Shown here piece after piece: positions 17,444 through 22,856 of a stretch of DNA of 22,856 bases. This DNA is from an uncultured Collinsella sp. GTDB taxonomy: Bacteria > Actinomycetota > Coriobacteriia > Coriobacteriales > Coriobacteriaceae. Below the pieces are notes generated by a model. It saw only the letters and a program-made list of their open reading frames with translations. It had not been told where the DNA came from and ran no database searches. The DNA lies in contig USFU01000010.1 of the NCBI GenBank assembly GCA_900554135.1, positions 1 to 22,856 of the forward strand, given 5' to 3'. The translations under genes and the position numbers were made by a program. Position 1 is the stretch's first letter. Every line of letters starts with the position of its first letter.

Positions 17444-17476
17444 AAACAAAACGCCGTCCGGTTGCCCAGACGGCGT
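17444..17476 (-). terminator. Intrinsic terminator after the winged-helix regulator
   Basis: Minus strand ACGCCGTCTGG, a GCAA tetraloop, then CCGGACGGCGT (17451-17476) pairs over 11 bp with one G-U, followed by TTTTGTTT. It lies about 25 nt after the regulator stop and cleanly separates this gene from pyrG. Confidence 0.85.
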
Positions 17477-17500
17477 CGTTTCCACTATGAATGCACGCTG

Positions 17501-17839
17501 TTATCGATCGGCGACTTCGTCCTTGATCAAGTCCTGAACGAGCATACCGGCACGGATGCCCTCTAGATACCACTCGCCACGCTCCGTGAGACAAATACCA
17601 TTTGCGAGCTGGCCGCCGTCGTCGCTGTAGCGCGAGACGACCTCGATGATGTCTTCGGATTCCAAGCGTTCAATTGCCGCGCGGGCGCGATACGGAGACA
17701 CCCCCACACGCTCGGCAAGCGTCTTGCGCGAAAAGCCATAAAATCCGCCGTTGTCTTCGGACAGCCGTGCGATCTCCATCAGCACCTGCACCTCGACACG
17801 CTTCATATCGTTGACACTCGCACGACCCTTGCCAGCCAT
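17501..17839 (-). CDS. Small winged-helix transcriptional regulator, target unknown
   Basis: The 112-residue protein has a predicted winged helix-turn-helix: helices at about 12-27 and 38-60 (SRKTLAERVGVSPYRARAAIERLESEDIIEVV) and a wing with a Gly-rich turn near 70-82 (YSDDGGQLANGICLT), then a C-terminal helix. The fold resembles MarR or Rrf2-like regulators, but I cannot assign a family with confidence and see no ligand- or metal-binding cluster (one cysteine, Cys83). The frame stays open to an ATG at 17929, but ATG 17839 has a very strong GAGGAGG five bases upstream, so the extra 30 residues are rejected. It is a single-gene unit with its own terminator, and an inverted repeat in its leader could be an autoregulatory operator. 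The neighbour pyrG gives no firm clue to its target. Confidence 0.8.
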   Translation of the reverse strand: MAGKGRASVNDMKRVEVQVLMEIARLSEDNGGFYGFSRKTLAERVGVSPYRARAAIERLESEDIIEVVSRYSDDGGQLANGICLTERGEWYLEGIRAGMLVQDLIKDEVADR

Positions 17840-17851
17840 GGCAGCCTCCTC
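17840..17851 (-). promoter_or_regulatory. Ribosome binding site that fixes the regulator start
   Basis: Minus strand GAGGAGG (17845-17851) stands five bases before the ATG at 17839, an almost ideal arrangement. The longer in-frame alternative has nothing comparable. Confidence 0.75.
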
Positions 17852-17897
17852 AAACCGAGCACGGGCATCACCTGCACCGTGCGCGACCGGCACACCC

Positions 17898-17923
17898 CAT
17901 GATGGCCGGCAACATCCATCATG
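17898..17923. promoter_or_regulatory. Inverted repeat upstream of the regulator, candidate operator
   Basis: CATGATGG (17898-17905) and CCATCATG (17916-17923) form a perfect 8-bp inverted repeat with a 10-bp spacer, 58 bp upstream of the regulator ATG. A half-site spacing of 18 bp centre to centre fits a dimeric winged-helix protein. It could also fold as an RNA hairpin in the leader. Confidence 0.4.
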
Positions 17924-17958
17924 CGGCATCCCCGCAAAAGGATGAAACAGTTAGGGTT

Positions 17959-17966
17959 ATTGTATA
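17959..17966 (-). promoter_or_regulatory. Possible -10 element of the regulator gene
   Basis: TATACAAT on the minus strand resembles a -10 element, upstream of the inverted repeat and downstream of the DUF1846 terminator. I find no matching -35. Confidence 0.3.
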
Positions 17967-18027
17967 CCGCCCAAATCGCTTATAGGCAGGTAAAAGGGCT
18001 ATTTTTAGGTTAAACGGTAGCTTTGTT

Positions 18028-18069
18028 GATAAAAGGGGCACACCGAATGTATATCCGATGCGCCCCTTT
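18028..18069 (-). terminator. Intrinsic terminator of the DUF1846 gene
   Basis: Minus strand AAAGGGGCGCATCGGA pairs with TTCGGTGTGCCCCTTT over 16 bp with three G-U pairs and a 6-nt loop, followed by a T run (TTTTATC). It begins about 20 nt after the stop codon. Confidence 0.88.
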
Positions 18070-18088
18070 CAGACCAATTAATCCAGGC

Positions 18089-19570
18089 TCAGCGGTGGAA
18101 GAAACCACGGCGCTCGAACTTGGGCTCGCAGCACACGTTGATGCCCAGCTTGCGCAACACCGTCTCGTCCGTCGGCGAGATGATCACGCTAAAGAAGGCA
18201 TCGCAGCCGCGCAGCTGCTCCAGGCCCGAAAGGACGCGGGCCGCCGTCTCGCTCGTTGCCGAGGTGATCGAGAGCGCCATAAGCGTCTCGTCGGTGTGCA
18301 GGCGCGGGTTCTTGCTACCAAGGAAATGCGTCTTGAGCTTGCTGATAGGCTCGATCGCTTCATCGCTAATGACCTCGAGCTCGAGGTCAACGCCCGAGAC
18401 GTGCTTAAGTGCATTCATGATGAGCGAGCTCGCGGCGCCCAGGCGCGTGGAAGTCTTGCCGGTCACCACGGAGCCGTCGGGCATGACCATGGCGCCTACG
18501 GGGCCGCCCGTCAGCTGCTCCCTGGTAAGGGCGGCCGAGCGTGCCGGCGAGTAGTTCTTGTCGATACCGGCCTTCTTCATAATGAGCTCGAGACGATCAA
18601 CCTGCTCATCGCCCACACCGGTGCGGCGCACGGCCTCGACCGCAGCAAAGTAGCGGCGGACAATCTCCATCTTGGAAGCGTCGCGGCAGGCATCGTCATC
18701 GGTGATGGCAAAGCCGACCATATTGACGCCCATGTCCGTGGGGCTCTGGTAGGGGCTCTTGCCCAGGATCTTTTCCATCAGGGCACGGACCACCGGGAAG
18801 GCCTCGACGTCGCGGTTGTAGTTGACCGTAGTCTTGTTATAGGCCTCCAAGTGGAAGGAGTCGATGATGTTGGCGTCGTCAAGGTCGGCCGTGGCGGCCT
18901 CATAGGCGATGTTGACCGGATGCGTGAGGGGAAGGTTCCAGACCGGGAAGGTCTCGAACTTGGCGTAGCCGGCAGCGGTGCCGTGCTTGTGCTCGTGATA
19001 GAGCTGAGACAGGCAGGTGGCGAGCTTGCCCGAGCCGGGGCCGGGGGCGGTGACCACGACGAGCGGACGAGTGGTCTCGACAAACTCGTTCTTGCCATAG
19101 CCGTCGTCGGACACGATCAGGTCGACGTCGTGCGGATAGCCCTCGATGGGATAGTGCAACTTGGCGGGAATGCCGAGCGCGTTCAGGCGATTACGGAAGA
19201 CGTCAGCGGCGGGCTGGCCGGCGTACTGGGTGATAACCACGGCCGCGACAGCAAAACCGTTGCCGCGGAACAGGTCGACCAGGCGCAAAACGTCCTCGTC
19301 ATAGGTAATGCCCAGGTCACCGCGAGCCTTGTTCTTCTCGATGTGGTTCGCGTTAATGGCGATGATGACCTCGACGTCGTCTGCAATGCTCTTGAGCATG
19401 CGAAACTTGCTATCCGGCTCAAAACCCGGCAGCACGCGGCTCGCGTGATAGTCGTCAAACAGCTTGCCGCCAAACTCCAAATACAGCTTGCCGCCAAACT
19501 GCGAGATGCGCTCCTTAATATGAGCGGCCTGCAGCTCGATATACTTCGCGTTGTCGAAACCCTGGCGCAT
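18089..19570 (-). CDS. DUF1846 family protein of unknown function
   Basis: The 493-residue soluble protein has the strongly conserved family opening (GFDNAKYIELQAAHIKERISQFG, then LYLEFGGKLFDDYHASRVLPGFEPDSK). A P-loop-like GPGSGK lies at 177-182 within VVVTAPGPGSGKLATCLSQLYHE, and the middle and C-terminal parts show the family-typical LTREQLTGGPVGAMVMPDGSVVTGK and LGSKNPRLHTDETLMALSI. No membrane helix or signal peptide is present. The biochemical role is not established; the loop suggests nucleotide binding, but this is inference. Extension to an ATG at 19660 is rejected: the ATG at 19570 matches the usual family start and has GGGAG six bases upstream. A perfect TATAAT lies 40 bp upstream. 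It is a single-gene unit between its own promoter and terminator. Confidence 0.9.
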   Translation of the reverse strand: MRQGFDNAKYIELQAAHIKERISQFGGKLYLEFGGKLFDDYHASRVLPGFEPDSKFRMLKSIADDVEVIIAINANHIEKNKARGDLGITYDEDVLRLVDLFRGNGFAVAAVVITQYAGQPAADVFRNRLNALGIPAKLHYPIEGYPHDVDLIVSDDGYGKNEFVETTRPLVVVTAPGPGSGKLATCLSQLYHEHKHGTAAGYAKFETFPVWNLPLTHPVNIAYEAATADLDDANIIDSFHLEAYNKTTVNYNRDVEAFPVVRALMEKILGKSPYQSPTDMGVNMVGFAITDDDACRDASKMEIVRRYFAAVEAVRRTGVGDEQVDRLELIMKKAGIDKNYSPARSAALTREQLTGGPVGAMVMPDGSVVTGKTSTRLGAASSLIMNALKHVSGVDLELEVISDEAIEPISKLKTHFLGSKNPRLHTDETLMALSITSATSETAARVLSGLEQLRGCDAFFSVIISPTDETVLRKLGINVCCEPKFERRGFFHR

Positions 19571-19609
19571 GTATGGCTCCCGTCCCGTTTCCAATTTATG
19601 TTCTAGGCG

Positions 19610-19615
19610 ATTATA
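19610..19615 (-). promoter_or_regulatory. -10 element of the DUF1846 gene
   Basis: Perfect TATAAT on the minus strand, giving a leader of roughly 30 nt to the ATG at 19570. No good -35 lies 16-18 bp upstream, so either an activator helps or the promoter is weak. Confidence 0.55.
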
Positions 19616-19772
19616 ACGGAGCAGACCCTTCCCGAAGCCCAGGCCATCAACAGGCACCAACCAAACACGCCATCGATAAGTTGCGGAGAAATAGTTCCCC
19701 TTTTTGGCGCAAACTAACCTGACCCCTTTGCATCAATAATGGAAACGTCGCAGGTTGAGCATAAGTCAGCGA

Positions 19773-19872
19773 GCGCCGCCCAGAACGCACAAGTTGGCAT
19801 GAAAAAGGCAAGGCATAGACCTTCTGGTCATGCCTTGCCTTTTGAATGACAAATTGTCGTTCTGGGCGGCGC
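19773..19872. repeat. 100-bp near-palindrome enclosing a terminator
   Basis: Outer arms of 15 bp (19773-19787 and 19858-19872, GCGCCGCCCAGAACG and its complement) are perfect. The next 12 bp match at about 10 positions, and the inner 18 bp are perfect apart from one bulged base. The whole is an imperfect inverted repeat with arms of about 45 bp and a 4-nt loop. It could be a very long bidirectional terminator, or a small non-coding mobile element inserted after the ADI operon. Confidence 0.7.
19801..19843 (-). terminator. Intrinsic terminator, probably ending the ADI operon
   Basis: The inner stem pairs AAAAGGCAAGGCAT with its complement over 14 bp plus a GACC/GGTC extension across a one-base bulge, with a 4-nt loop, and is followed on the minus strand by TTTTT. 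It could work in both directions because the other side also ends in a T run. It lies about 210 nt after the transporter stop. Confidence 0.8.
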
Positions 19873-19885
19873 GCAGCGTCGACTG

Positions 19886-19912
19886 GTTGCGCGGTTCGTA
19901 GAACCGCGCAAC
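19886..19912. repeat. Hairpin, 12-bp perfect stem
   Basis: GTTGCGCGGTTC and GAACCGCGCAAC flank a 3-base loop. No T run follows on either strand, so it is not a classical terminator. Confidence 0.7.
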
Positions 19913-19920
19913 ATAAGCGC

Positions 19921-19951
19921 GCCCCCTCCCGCGCACGGAACGGGAGGGGGC
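19921..19951. repeat. Hairpin, 11-bp GC-only-core stem
   Basis: GCCCCCTCCCG and CGGGAGGGGGC flank a 9-base loop. The stem is very stable and no T run follows on the minus strand. Confidence 0.7.
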
Positions 19952-19967
19952 TAAAGGTAGGAGTCTA

Positions 19968-19988
19968 CCGGTGGGTTTACCCCACCGG
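19968..19988. repeat. Hairpin, 8-bp stem
   Basis: CCGGTGGG-TTTAC-CCCACCGG. It overlaps a competing GGTAG-GAGT-CTACC stem (19956-19969), so the two cannot form together completely. Confidence 0.65.
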
Positions 19989-19992
19989 ACAG

Positions 19993-20024
19993 ACGATGAC
20001 CAGATGATCCTTTACAGGATCGTC
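19993..20024. repeat. Hairpin with alternative pairings
   Basis: GATCCT-TTAC-AGGATC (20006-20021) can form. A longer-range GACGAT/ATCGTC pairing (19993-19998 with 20019-20024) overlaps it by three bases. Confidence 0.55.
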
Positions 20025-20038
20025 AAGGTTTCCGTGGG

Positions 20039-20053
20039 GTACCCGTTGGGTAC
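20039..20053. repeat. Hairpin directly after the transporter stop codon
   Basis: GTACCC-GTT-GGGTAC, a 6-bp stem that touches the stop codon of the YfcC-family gene. It may protect the 3' end of the message; no T run follows. Confidence 0.5.
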
Positions 20054-21532
20054 TTAGAGCAACACGCAGGCGACGGTCAGGATGATGGCGCAGACGACGG
20101 AGAGCGCGACGATGAGCTTAAGGGCAAACTTGAGCCAGGTCGTCCACTCGATCTTGGCCAGGGCGAGACCGCCCATGATGGCGCCGGAGGTCGGGGTGAA
20201 CAGGTTCACGACACCGATGGCGGCGGAGAAGATCATGACCATGACCTCGGGCGAGAAGCCGAGCTTAACAGCCAGCGGTCCCATGATGGGCATGGAGACG
20301 GTGGCCATACCGGAGGTCGAGGGGATCAGGAAGGACAGGCCGAAGTAGACCAGGAAGCTCATGGGAGCGAAGATCACGCCGGACAGGCCAGCCAGGGCAT
20401 TGGCGGCAGCGTCGAGGACGTAAACGTCGAGGCCGGTGCTAGCCATGAGGACGGAGATGCCACGGGCGAGGGCGATGACGAGAACAACGGACATCATGTC
20501 GGCAGCGCCGGTGATGAAGGTGTTGACGATCTGCTTCTCGGACAGGCCACCGATGATACCGATCAGGATAGCCATGAGGAAGAACCAGGTGGAAGCCTCG
20601 TCGAAGTACCACTGGCCAATGGGCAGGCCGGTGATCAGGGCAGACCAGCCCTGGACGACGGCATTACCGTCGGCGTCGTAGACAGCGCCAGCGTCAAAGA
20701 AGTTGGCGACGCCCTCGTTGAGGTCGGCCAGCGGGATGAAGCCGACGATCATGACGACGAAGGTGAAGGCGAAGGCGATCAGAACACCCTTCTGACGACC
20801 GGTGAGCTTGACCTCCTTGTGGACCTCGGAAGCAGCCTTGCCGTGAGCCTCTTCGGCGTCCTTGAGCTCCTGCATCGACAGGATGGTGGAACCCTTGTCA
20901 GCCTTGACCTTCTTGGCATAGTTCATCACGAAGACGATGGACATAGCGGTGGTGACAATCCACAGGACGGCACCGAGGCCGATGATGATGGACTGGTTGA
21001 CCTCAATGCCAACGCCGGTCAGAGCGTCGACGGCAGCGCCGACGGCGAACGGGTTAACCGTGGAGCCCAGGCAGCCGCAGCCAGCGCCGAGCAGGACGGT
21101 AGCGGCGCCGACCATGGGGTCGAAGCCAGCGGCCATCATGGTAGCGGCGAGCAGGGCGTAGAAGGGAACGGTCTCCTCGCACATACCATAGGTGGTACCA
21201 CCGAGGGAGAAGATGAGCATAAGGACAGGAACGAGCATGATCTCGTTGCCCTTAAGCTTCTGCACCAGAACGGCGATGCCGTTGTCCAGAGCGCCGGTCT
21301 CGGTCATCATACCGAGGAAGCCGCCCAGGATCATAACGAAGAGGCAGACGGGCAGAGCGTCAGCGAAGCCCAGGATCGGGGCGGTGCAGAAATCGCTCAG
21401 GCGGGCTGCAGTAACCGCGCCGCCGGACGTGCCGGAGACGATAACGGTAATCACTGCAACAATTGCCAGCAGAGCTAGAAGAATGGTGAACGATGAAGGC
21501 ATACCGCGCTTTTTCTTAGCGGTCTCAGTCAT
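20054..21532 (-). CDS. YfcC-family transporter, probable arginine/ornithine exchanger of the ADI pathway
   Basis: The 492-residue integral membrane protein has about a dozen hydrophobic helices and a cytoplasmic loop near 205-240 rich in Lys, Asp and Glu. It fits the YfcC / DcuC-like family (PF03606): GGFLGMMTETGALDNGI, GGTTYGMCEETVPFY with an acidic pair in a membrane region, GCGCLGSTVNPF, and LIPSTSGMATVSMPIMGPLA with FTPTSGAIMGG. Some family members in streptococcal ADI operons act as ArcD. Together with arcA and arcB next to it, this supports arginine uptake against ornithine, but substrate is inferred. ATG 21532 is chosen because AAGGGGGG lies nine bases upstream; ATGs at 21541 and 21559 are alternatives. 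It is the last gene of the cluster, after a hairpin in the 147-bp gap from arcB. Confidence 0.88.
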   Translation of the reverse strand: MTETAKKKRGMPSSFTILLALLAIVAVITVIVSGTSGGAVTAARLSDFCTAPILGFADALPVCLFVMILGGFLGMMTETGALDNGIAVLVQKLKGNEIMLVPVLMLIFSLGGTTYGMCEETVPFYALLAATMMAAGFDPMVGAATVLLGAGCGCLGSTVNPFAVGAAVDALTGVGIEVNQSIIIGLGAVLWIVTTAMSIVFVMNYAKKVKADKGSTILSMQELKDAEEAHGKAASEVHKEVKLTGRQKGVLIAFAFTFVVMIVGFIPLADLNEGVANFFDAGAVYDADGNAVVQGWSALITGLPIGQWYFDEASTWFFLMAILIGIIGGLSEKQIVNTFITGAADMMSVVLVIALARGISVLMASTGLDVYVLDAAANALAGLSGVIFAPMSFLVYFGLSFLIPSTSGMATVSMPIMGPLAVKLGFSPEVMVMIFSAAIGVVNLFTPTSGAIMGGLALAKIEWTTWLKFALKLIVALSVVCAIILTVACVLL

Positions 21533-21632
21533 GGTTCTCATCCCCCCTTCATAAATCATTTAACTTTCTCGCGCGAAGCGGATCTTCCGTGCCGTGCCCA
21601 CCGCCCGACGCGAGATATTTACCAGACAAAGC

Positions 21633-21664
21633 CGCTCGGGGTGTGCAGCAATACACCCCGAGCG
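21633..21664 (-). terminator. 12-bp hairpin between arcB and the transporter, possible attenuating terminator
   Basis: Perfect stem CGCTCGGGGTGT / ACACCCCGAGCG with an 8-nt loop, 15 nt after the arcB stop. On the minus strand only GCTTTGT follows, a poor U tract, so termination is probably partial or the hairpin acts as an mRNA stabiliser lowering transporter expression relative to arcB. Confidence 0.6.
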
Positions 21665-21679
21665 AGATGCTAGATGCTC

Positions 21680-22675
21680 TTACTTGAGCGTGGCGTACAT
21701 GACAGCCTTGATGGTGTGCATGCGGTTCTCGGCCTCGTCGAAGACCTTGGAAGCGGGGCTCTCGAAGACCTCGTCGGTGACCTCCTGCTCGGTGATGCCG
21801 AACTGCTCGCACTTCTCGGCGCCAATCGTGGTGTTGGTGTCGTGGAAGCTGGGCAGGCAGTGCAGGAAGATGGCACCCGGGTTGGCCATAGCCATGACCT
21901 CGGAGGTAACGCGATACGGGGTGAGCTGAGCGATGCGCTCGGCCCAGACCTCGTCGGGCTCGCCCATGGAGACCCACACGTCGGTGTAGAGGACGTCGGC
22001 ACCGGTGACGCCGTCCTTGACGTCGGTGGTCAGCTTGATGGTGCAGCCGTTGGCCTCGGCGATGGGCTTGCAGGCCTCGATGACGTCGTCGGCGGGCATG
22101 CACTCCTCGGGGCCGCAGGCCACGAAGTTCATGCCGAGCTTGGAGCAGACAACCATGAGGGAACGAGCGACATTGTTCTTGCAGTCGCCCATGAAGACGA
22201 GGGTCTTGCCCTTGATGTCGTAGTTGAAGTTCTCCTGGACGGTCAGGATGTCGGCGAGCATCTGGGTGGGATGCCACTCAGTGGTCAGGCCGTTCCACAC
22301 GGGCACGCCGGACTTAGCAGCGAGCTCCTCGACGTCGTCCTGGGCAAAGCCACGGAACTCGATGCCGTCATACATGCGGCCAAGAACGCGGGCGGTGTCC
22401 TCGATGGACTCCTTCTTGCCCATCTGCGACGAACCGGGATCGAGGTAGGTGACGCCCATGCCCAGATCCATGCCGCCGACCTCGAAGGCGCAGCGGGTAC
22501 GAGTGGAGGTCTTCTGGAAGAGCAGAACGATGTTCTTGCCCTCGAGATAGCGGTGCGGAACGCCAGCGCGCTTCATGTCCTTGAAGTTCTTGGAGAGCTT
22601 GAGCAGGTACTCGATCTCCTCGGTGGTGAGGTCGAGAAGCTTGAGGAAGCTACGGCCGGAGAGGTTAACACCCAT
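21680..22675 (-). CDS. arcB: Ornithine carbamoyltransferase, catabolic type
   Basis: Cytoplasmic enzyme; in the ADI pathway it cleaves citrulline with phosphate to ornithine and carbamoyl phosphate. From ATG 22675 it has 331 residues, the usual length. The carbamoyl phosphate loop STRTR lies at 57-61, SSQMGKKES at 82-90, HPTQ at 135-138, the ornithine-loop SMGE at 236-239 and the catalytic HCLP at 272-275. AAAGGA eight bases upstream supports this start; the frame extends to 22765 without such support. The catabolic role is inferred from arcA immediately upstream and the transporter downstream; the anabolic ArgF is the same family and an older annotation could use that name. Confidence 0.95.
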   Translation of the reverse strand: MGVNLSGRSFLKLLDLTTEEIEYLLKLSKNFKDMKRAGVPHRYLEGKNIVLLFQKTSTRTRCAFEVGGMDLGMGVTYLDPGSSQMGKKESIEDTARVLGRMYDGIEFRGFAQDDVEELAAKSGVPVWNGLTTEWHPTQMLADILTVQENFNYDIKGKTLVFMGDCKNNVARSLMVVCSKLGMNFVACGPEECMPADDVIEACKPIAEANGCTIKLTTDVKDGVTGADVLYTDVWVSMGEPDEVWAERIAQLTPYRVTSEVMAMANPGAIFLHCLPSFHDTNTTIGAEKCEQFGITEQEVTDEVFESPASKVFDEAENRMHTIKAVMYATLK

Positions 22676-22695
22676 GGTTCGTTTCCTTTCGAAGA

Positions 22696-22714
22696 AATGA
22701 ATTACGTAAGTATT
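22696..22714. promoter_or_regulatory. Possible half ARG box upstream of arcB
   Basis: AATGAATTACGTAAGTATT on the plus strand has one good half of the ARG box (AATGAAT), but the other half does not match. It also contains the palindrome TTACGTAA. Its place inside the arcA-arcB gap makes it only a weak candidate for arginine-responsive control. Confidence 0.2.
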
Positions 22715-22720
22715 AGTGTT

Positions 22721-22735
22721 GCCCGTTTGACGGGC
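22721..22735 (-). repeat. Small hairpin in the arcA-arcB gap
   Basis: GCCCGT-TTG-ACGGGC, a 6-bp stem with a 3-nt loop, between the larger hairpin and the arcB ribosome binding site. Confidence 0.5.
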
Positions 22736-22739
22736 GAAA

Positions 22740-22768
22740 CCGGTGCGGTTGTAGGGGGACCGCACCGG
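22740..22768 (-). terminator. Hairpin after arcA, probable partial terminator
   Basis: CCGGTGCGG and CCGCACCGG pair over 9 bp around an 11-nt loop, 12 nt after the arcA stop, followed on the minus strand by TTTCG. The short T run suggests leaky termination or transcript processing between arcA and arcB. Confidence 0.55.
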
Positions 22769-22780
22769 AAACGGAAAAAC

Positions 22781-22856
22781 TTAGAGGTCCTCGCGCCAGA
22801 AGGGCATGCTCATGCAGCGCGGGCCGCCGCGGCCGCGGGAGAGCTCGGCGGAGGGC
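22781..22856 (-). CDS. arcA: Arginine deiminase ArcA, C-terminal fragment (cut by window edge)
   Basis: Only the last 24 codons and the stop are inside the window. They read PSAELSRGRGGPRCMSMPFW then REDL. ELSRGRGGPRCMSMP is the signature end of arginine deiminase, with the catalytic cysteine in RCMSMP. The enzyme hydrolyses arginine to citrulline and ammonia. It is upstream of arcB and in the same direction, as in other arc operons. The rest of the gene, and its promoter, are beyond the right edge. Confidence 0.93.
   Translation of the reverse strand, partial: PSAELSRGRGGPRCMSMPFWREDL

Larger units (their letters stand above)
19571..20053. other. 483-bp gene-free region rich in inverted repeats
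   Basis: No coding gene is supported. Right of about 19770 it is almost entirely hairpins (listed separately). Left of that are about 90 bp containing a GC/AT-mixed piece near 19690-19740 (with GGCGCAAACTAACCTGACCCC on the plus strand) that looks like a remnant of a dispersed repeat, though I cannot test this, then the DUF1846 promoter. Confidence 0.7.

Noticed and set aside
17840..17929. 30-residue N-terminal extension of the winged-helix regulator
   Set aside because: The ATG at 17839 has an ideal GAGGAGG and the extension is Cys/Pro/Arg-rich without a ribosome binding site.
18023..19606. A 527-codon plus-strand open frame opposite the DUF1846 gene
   Set aside because: Antisense shadow; it also runs across the DUF1846 terminator and has no ribosome binding site or recognisable domain.
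19690..19740. Remnant of an insertion sequence or REP element upstream of the DUF1846 gene
   Set aside because: The sequence looks dispersed-repeat-like, but I see no terminal repeats, target duplication or coding remnant, so I do not call a mobile element.

Overview
The window looks like chromosomal DNA of a high-GC anaerobic actinobacterium. Gene order, the GC-rich codon use and the arginine deiminase genes suggest class Coriobacteriia, and a Collinsella-like genome is my best guess. That assignment is inference from protein character only. Every gene I can support lies on the minus strand, so transcription runs from high to low coordinates. The window holds the 3' end of one gene and 17 complete genes. 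I see no tRNA, rRNA, CRISPR array, intact insertion sequence or prophage.

Right end (22856 down to 20054): an arginine deiminase (ADI) cluster, with the last 24 codons of arcA, a catabolic ornithine carbamoyltransferase and a YfcC-family transporter. Together these would convert arginine to citrulline, then to ornithine and carbamoyl phosphate, and exchange arginine for ornithine. Carbamate kinase (arcC) is not in the window. Hairpins sit between the genes. Below the transporter is a 480-bp gene-free stretch packed with inverted repeats, including a 100-bp near-palindrome that contains a terminator.

Middle (19570 to 14717): a DUF1846 protein of unknown function with its own terminator, a small winged-helix regulator with its own terminator, then CTP synthase (pyrG) closely followed by the tyrosine recombinase xerD. 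This pair ends at a 20-bp perfect-stem hairpin.

Left two-thirds (14400 to 111): a division and cell wall (dcw) cluster in the order mraZ, rsmH, ftsL, ftsI, murF, mraY, murD, ftsW, murG, murC, murB, ftsQ. ftsZ would be expected just beyond the left edge. Genes overlap or nearly touch, as in one long operon. A strong sigma70-type promoter (TTGAAA, 17 bp, TATTAT) precedes mraZ. It is surrounded by TGGGG boxes expected for MraZ and by two near-identical GGGG/CCCC inverted repeats. murE, usually between ftsI and murF, is absent and replaced by a 125-bp gap.

I found no convincing new multi-gene system. The most interesting signals are the layered regulatory region upstream of mraZ, the missing murE, the hairpin-dense region after the ADI operon, and the DUF1846 gene and small regulator of unknown role.
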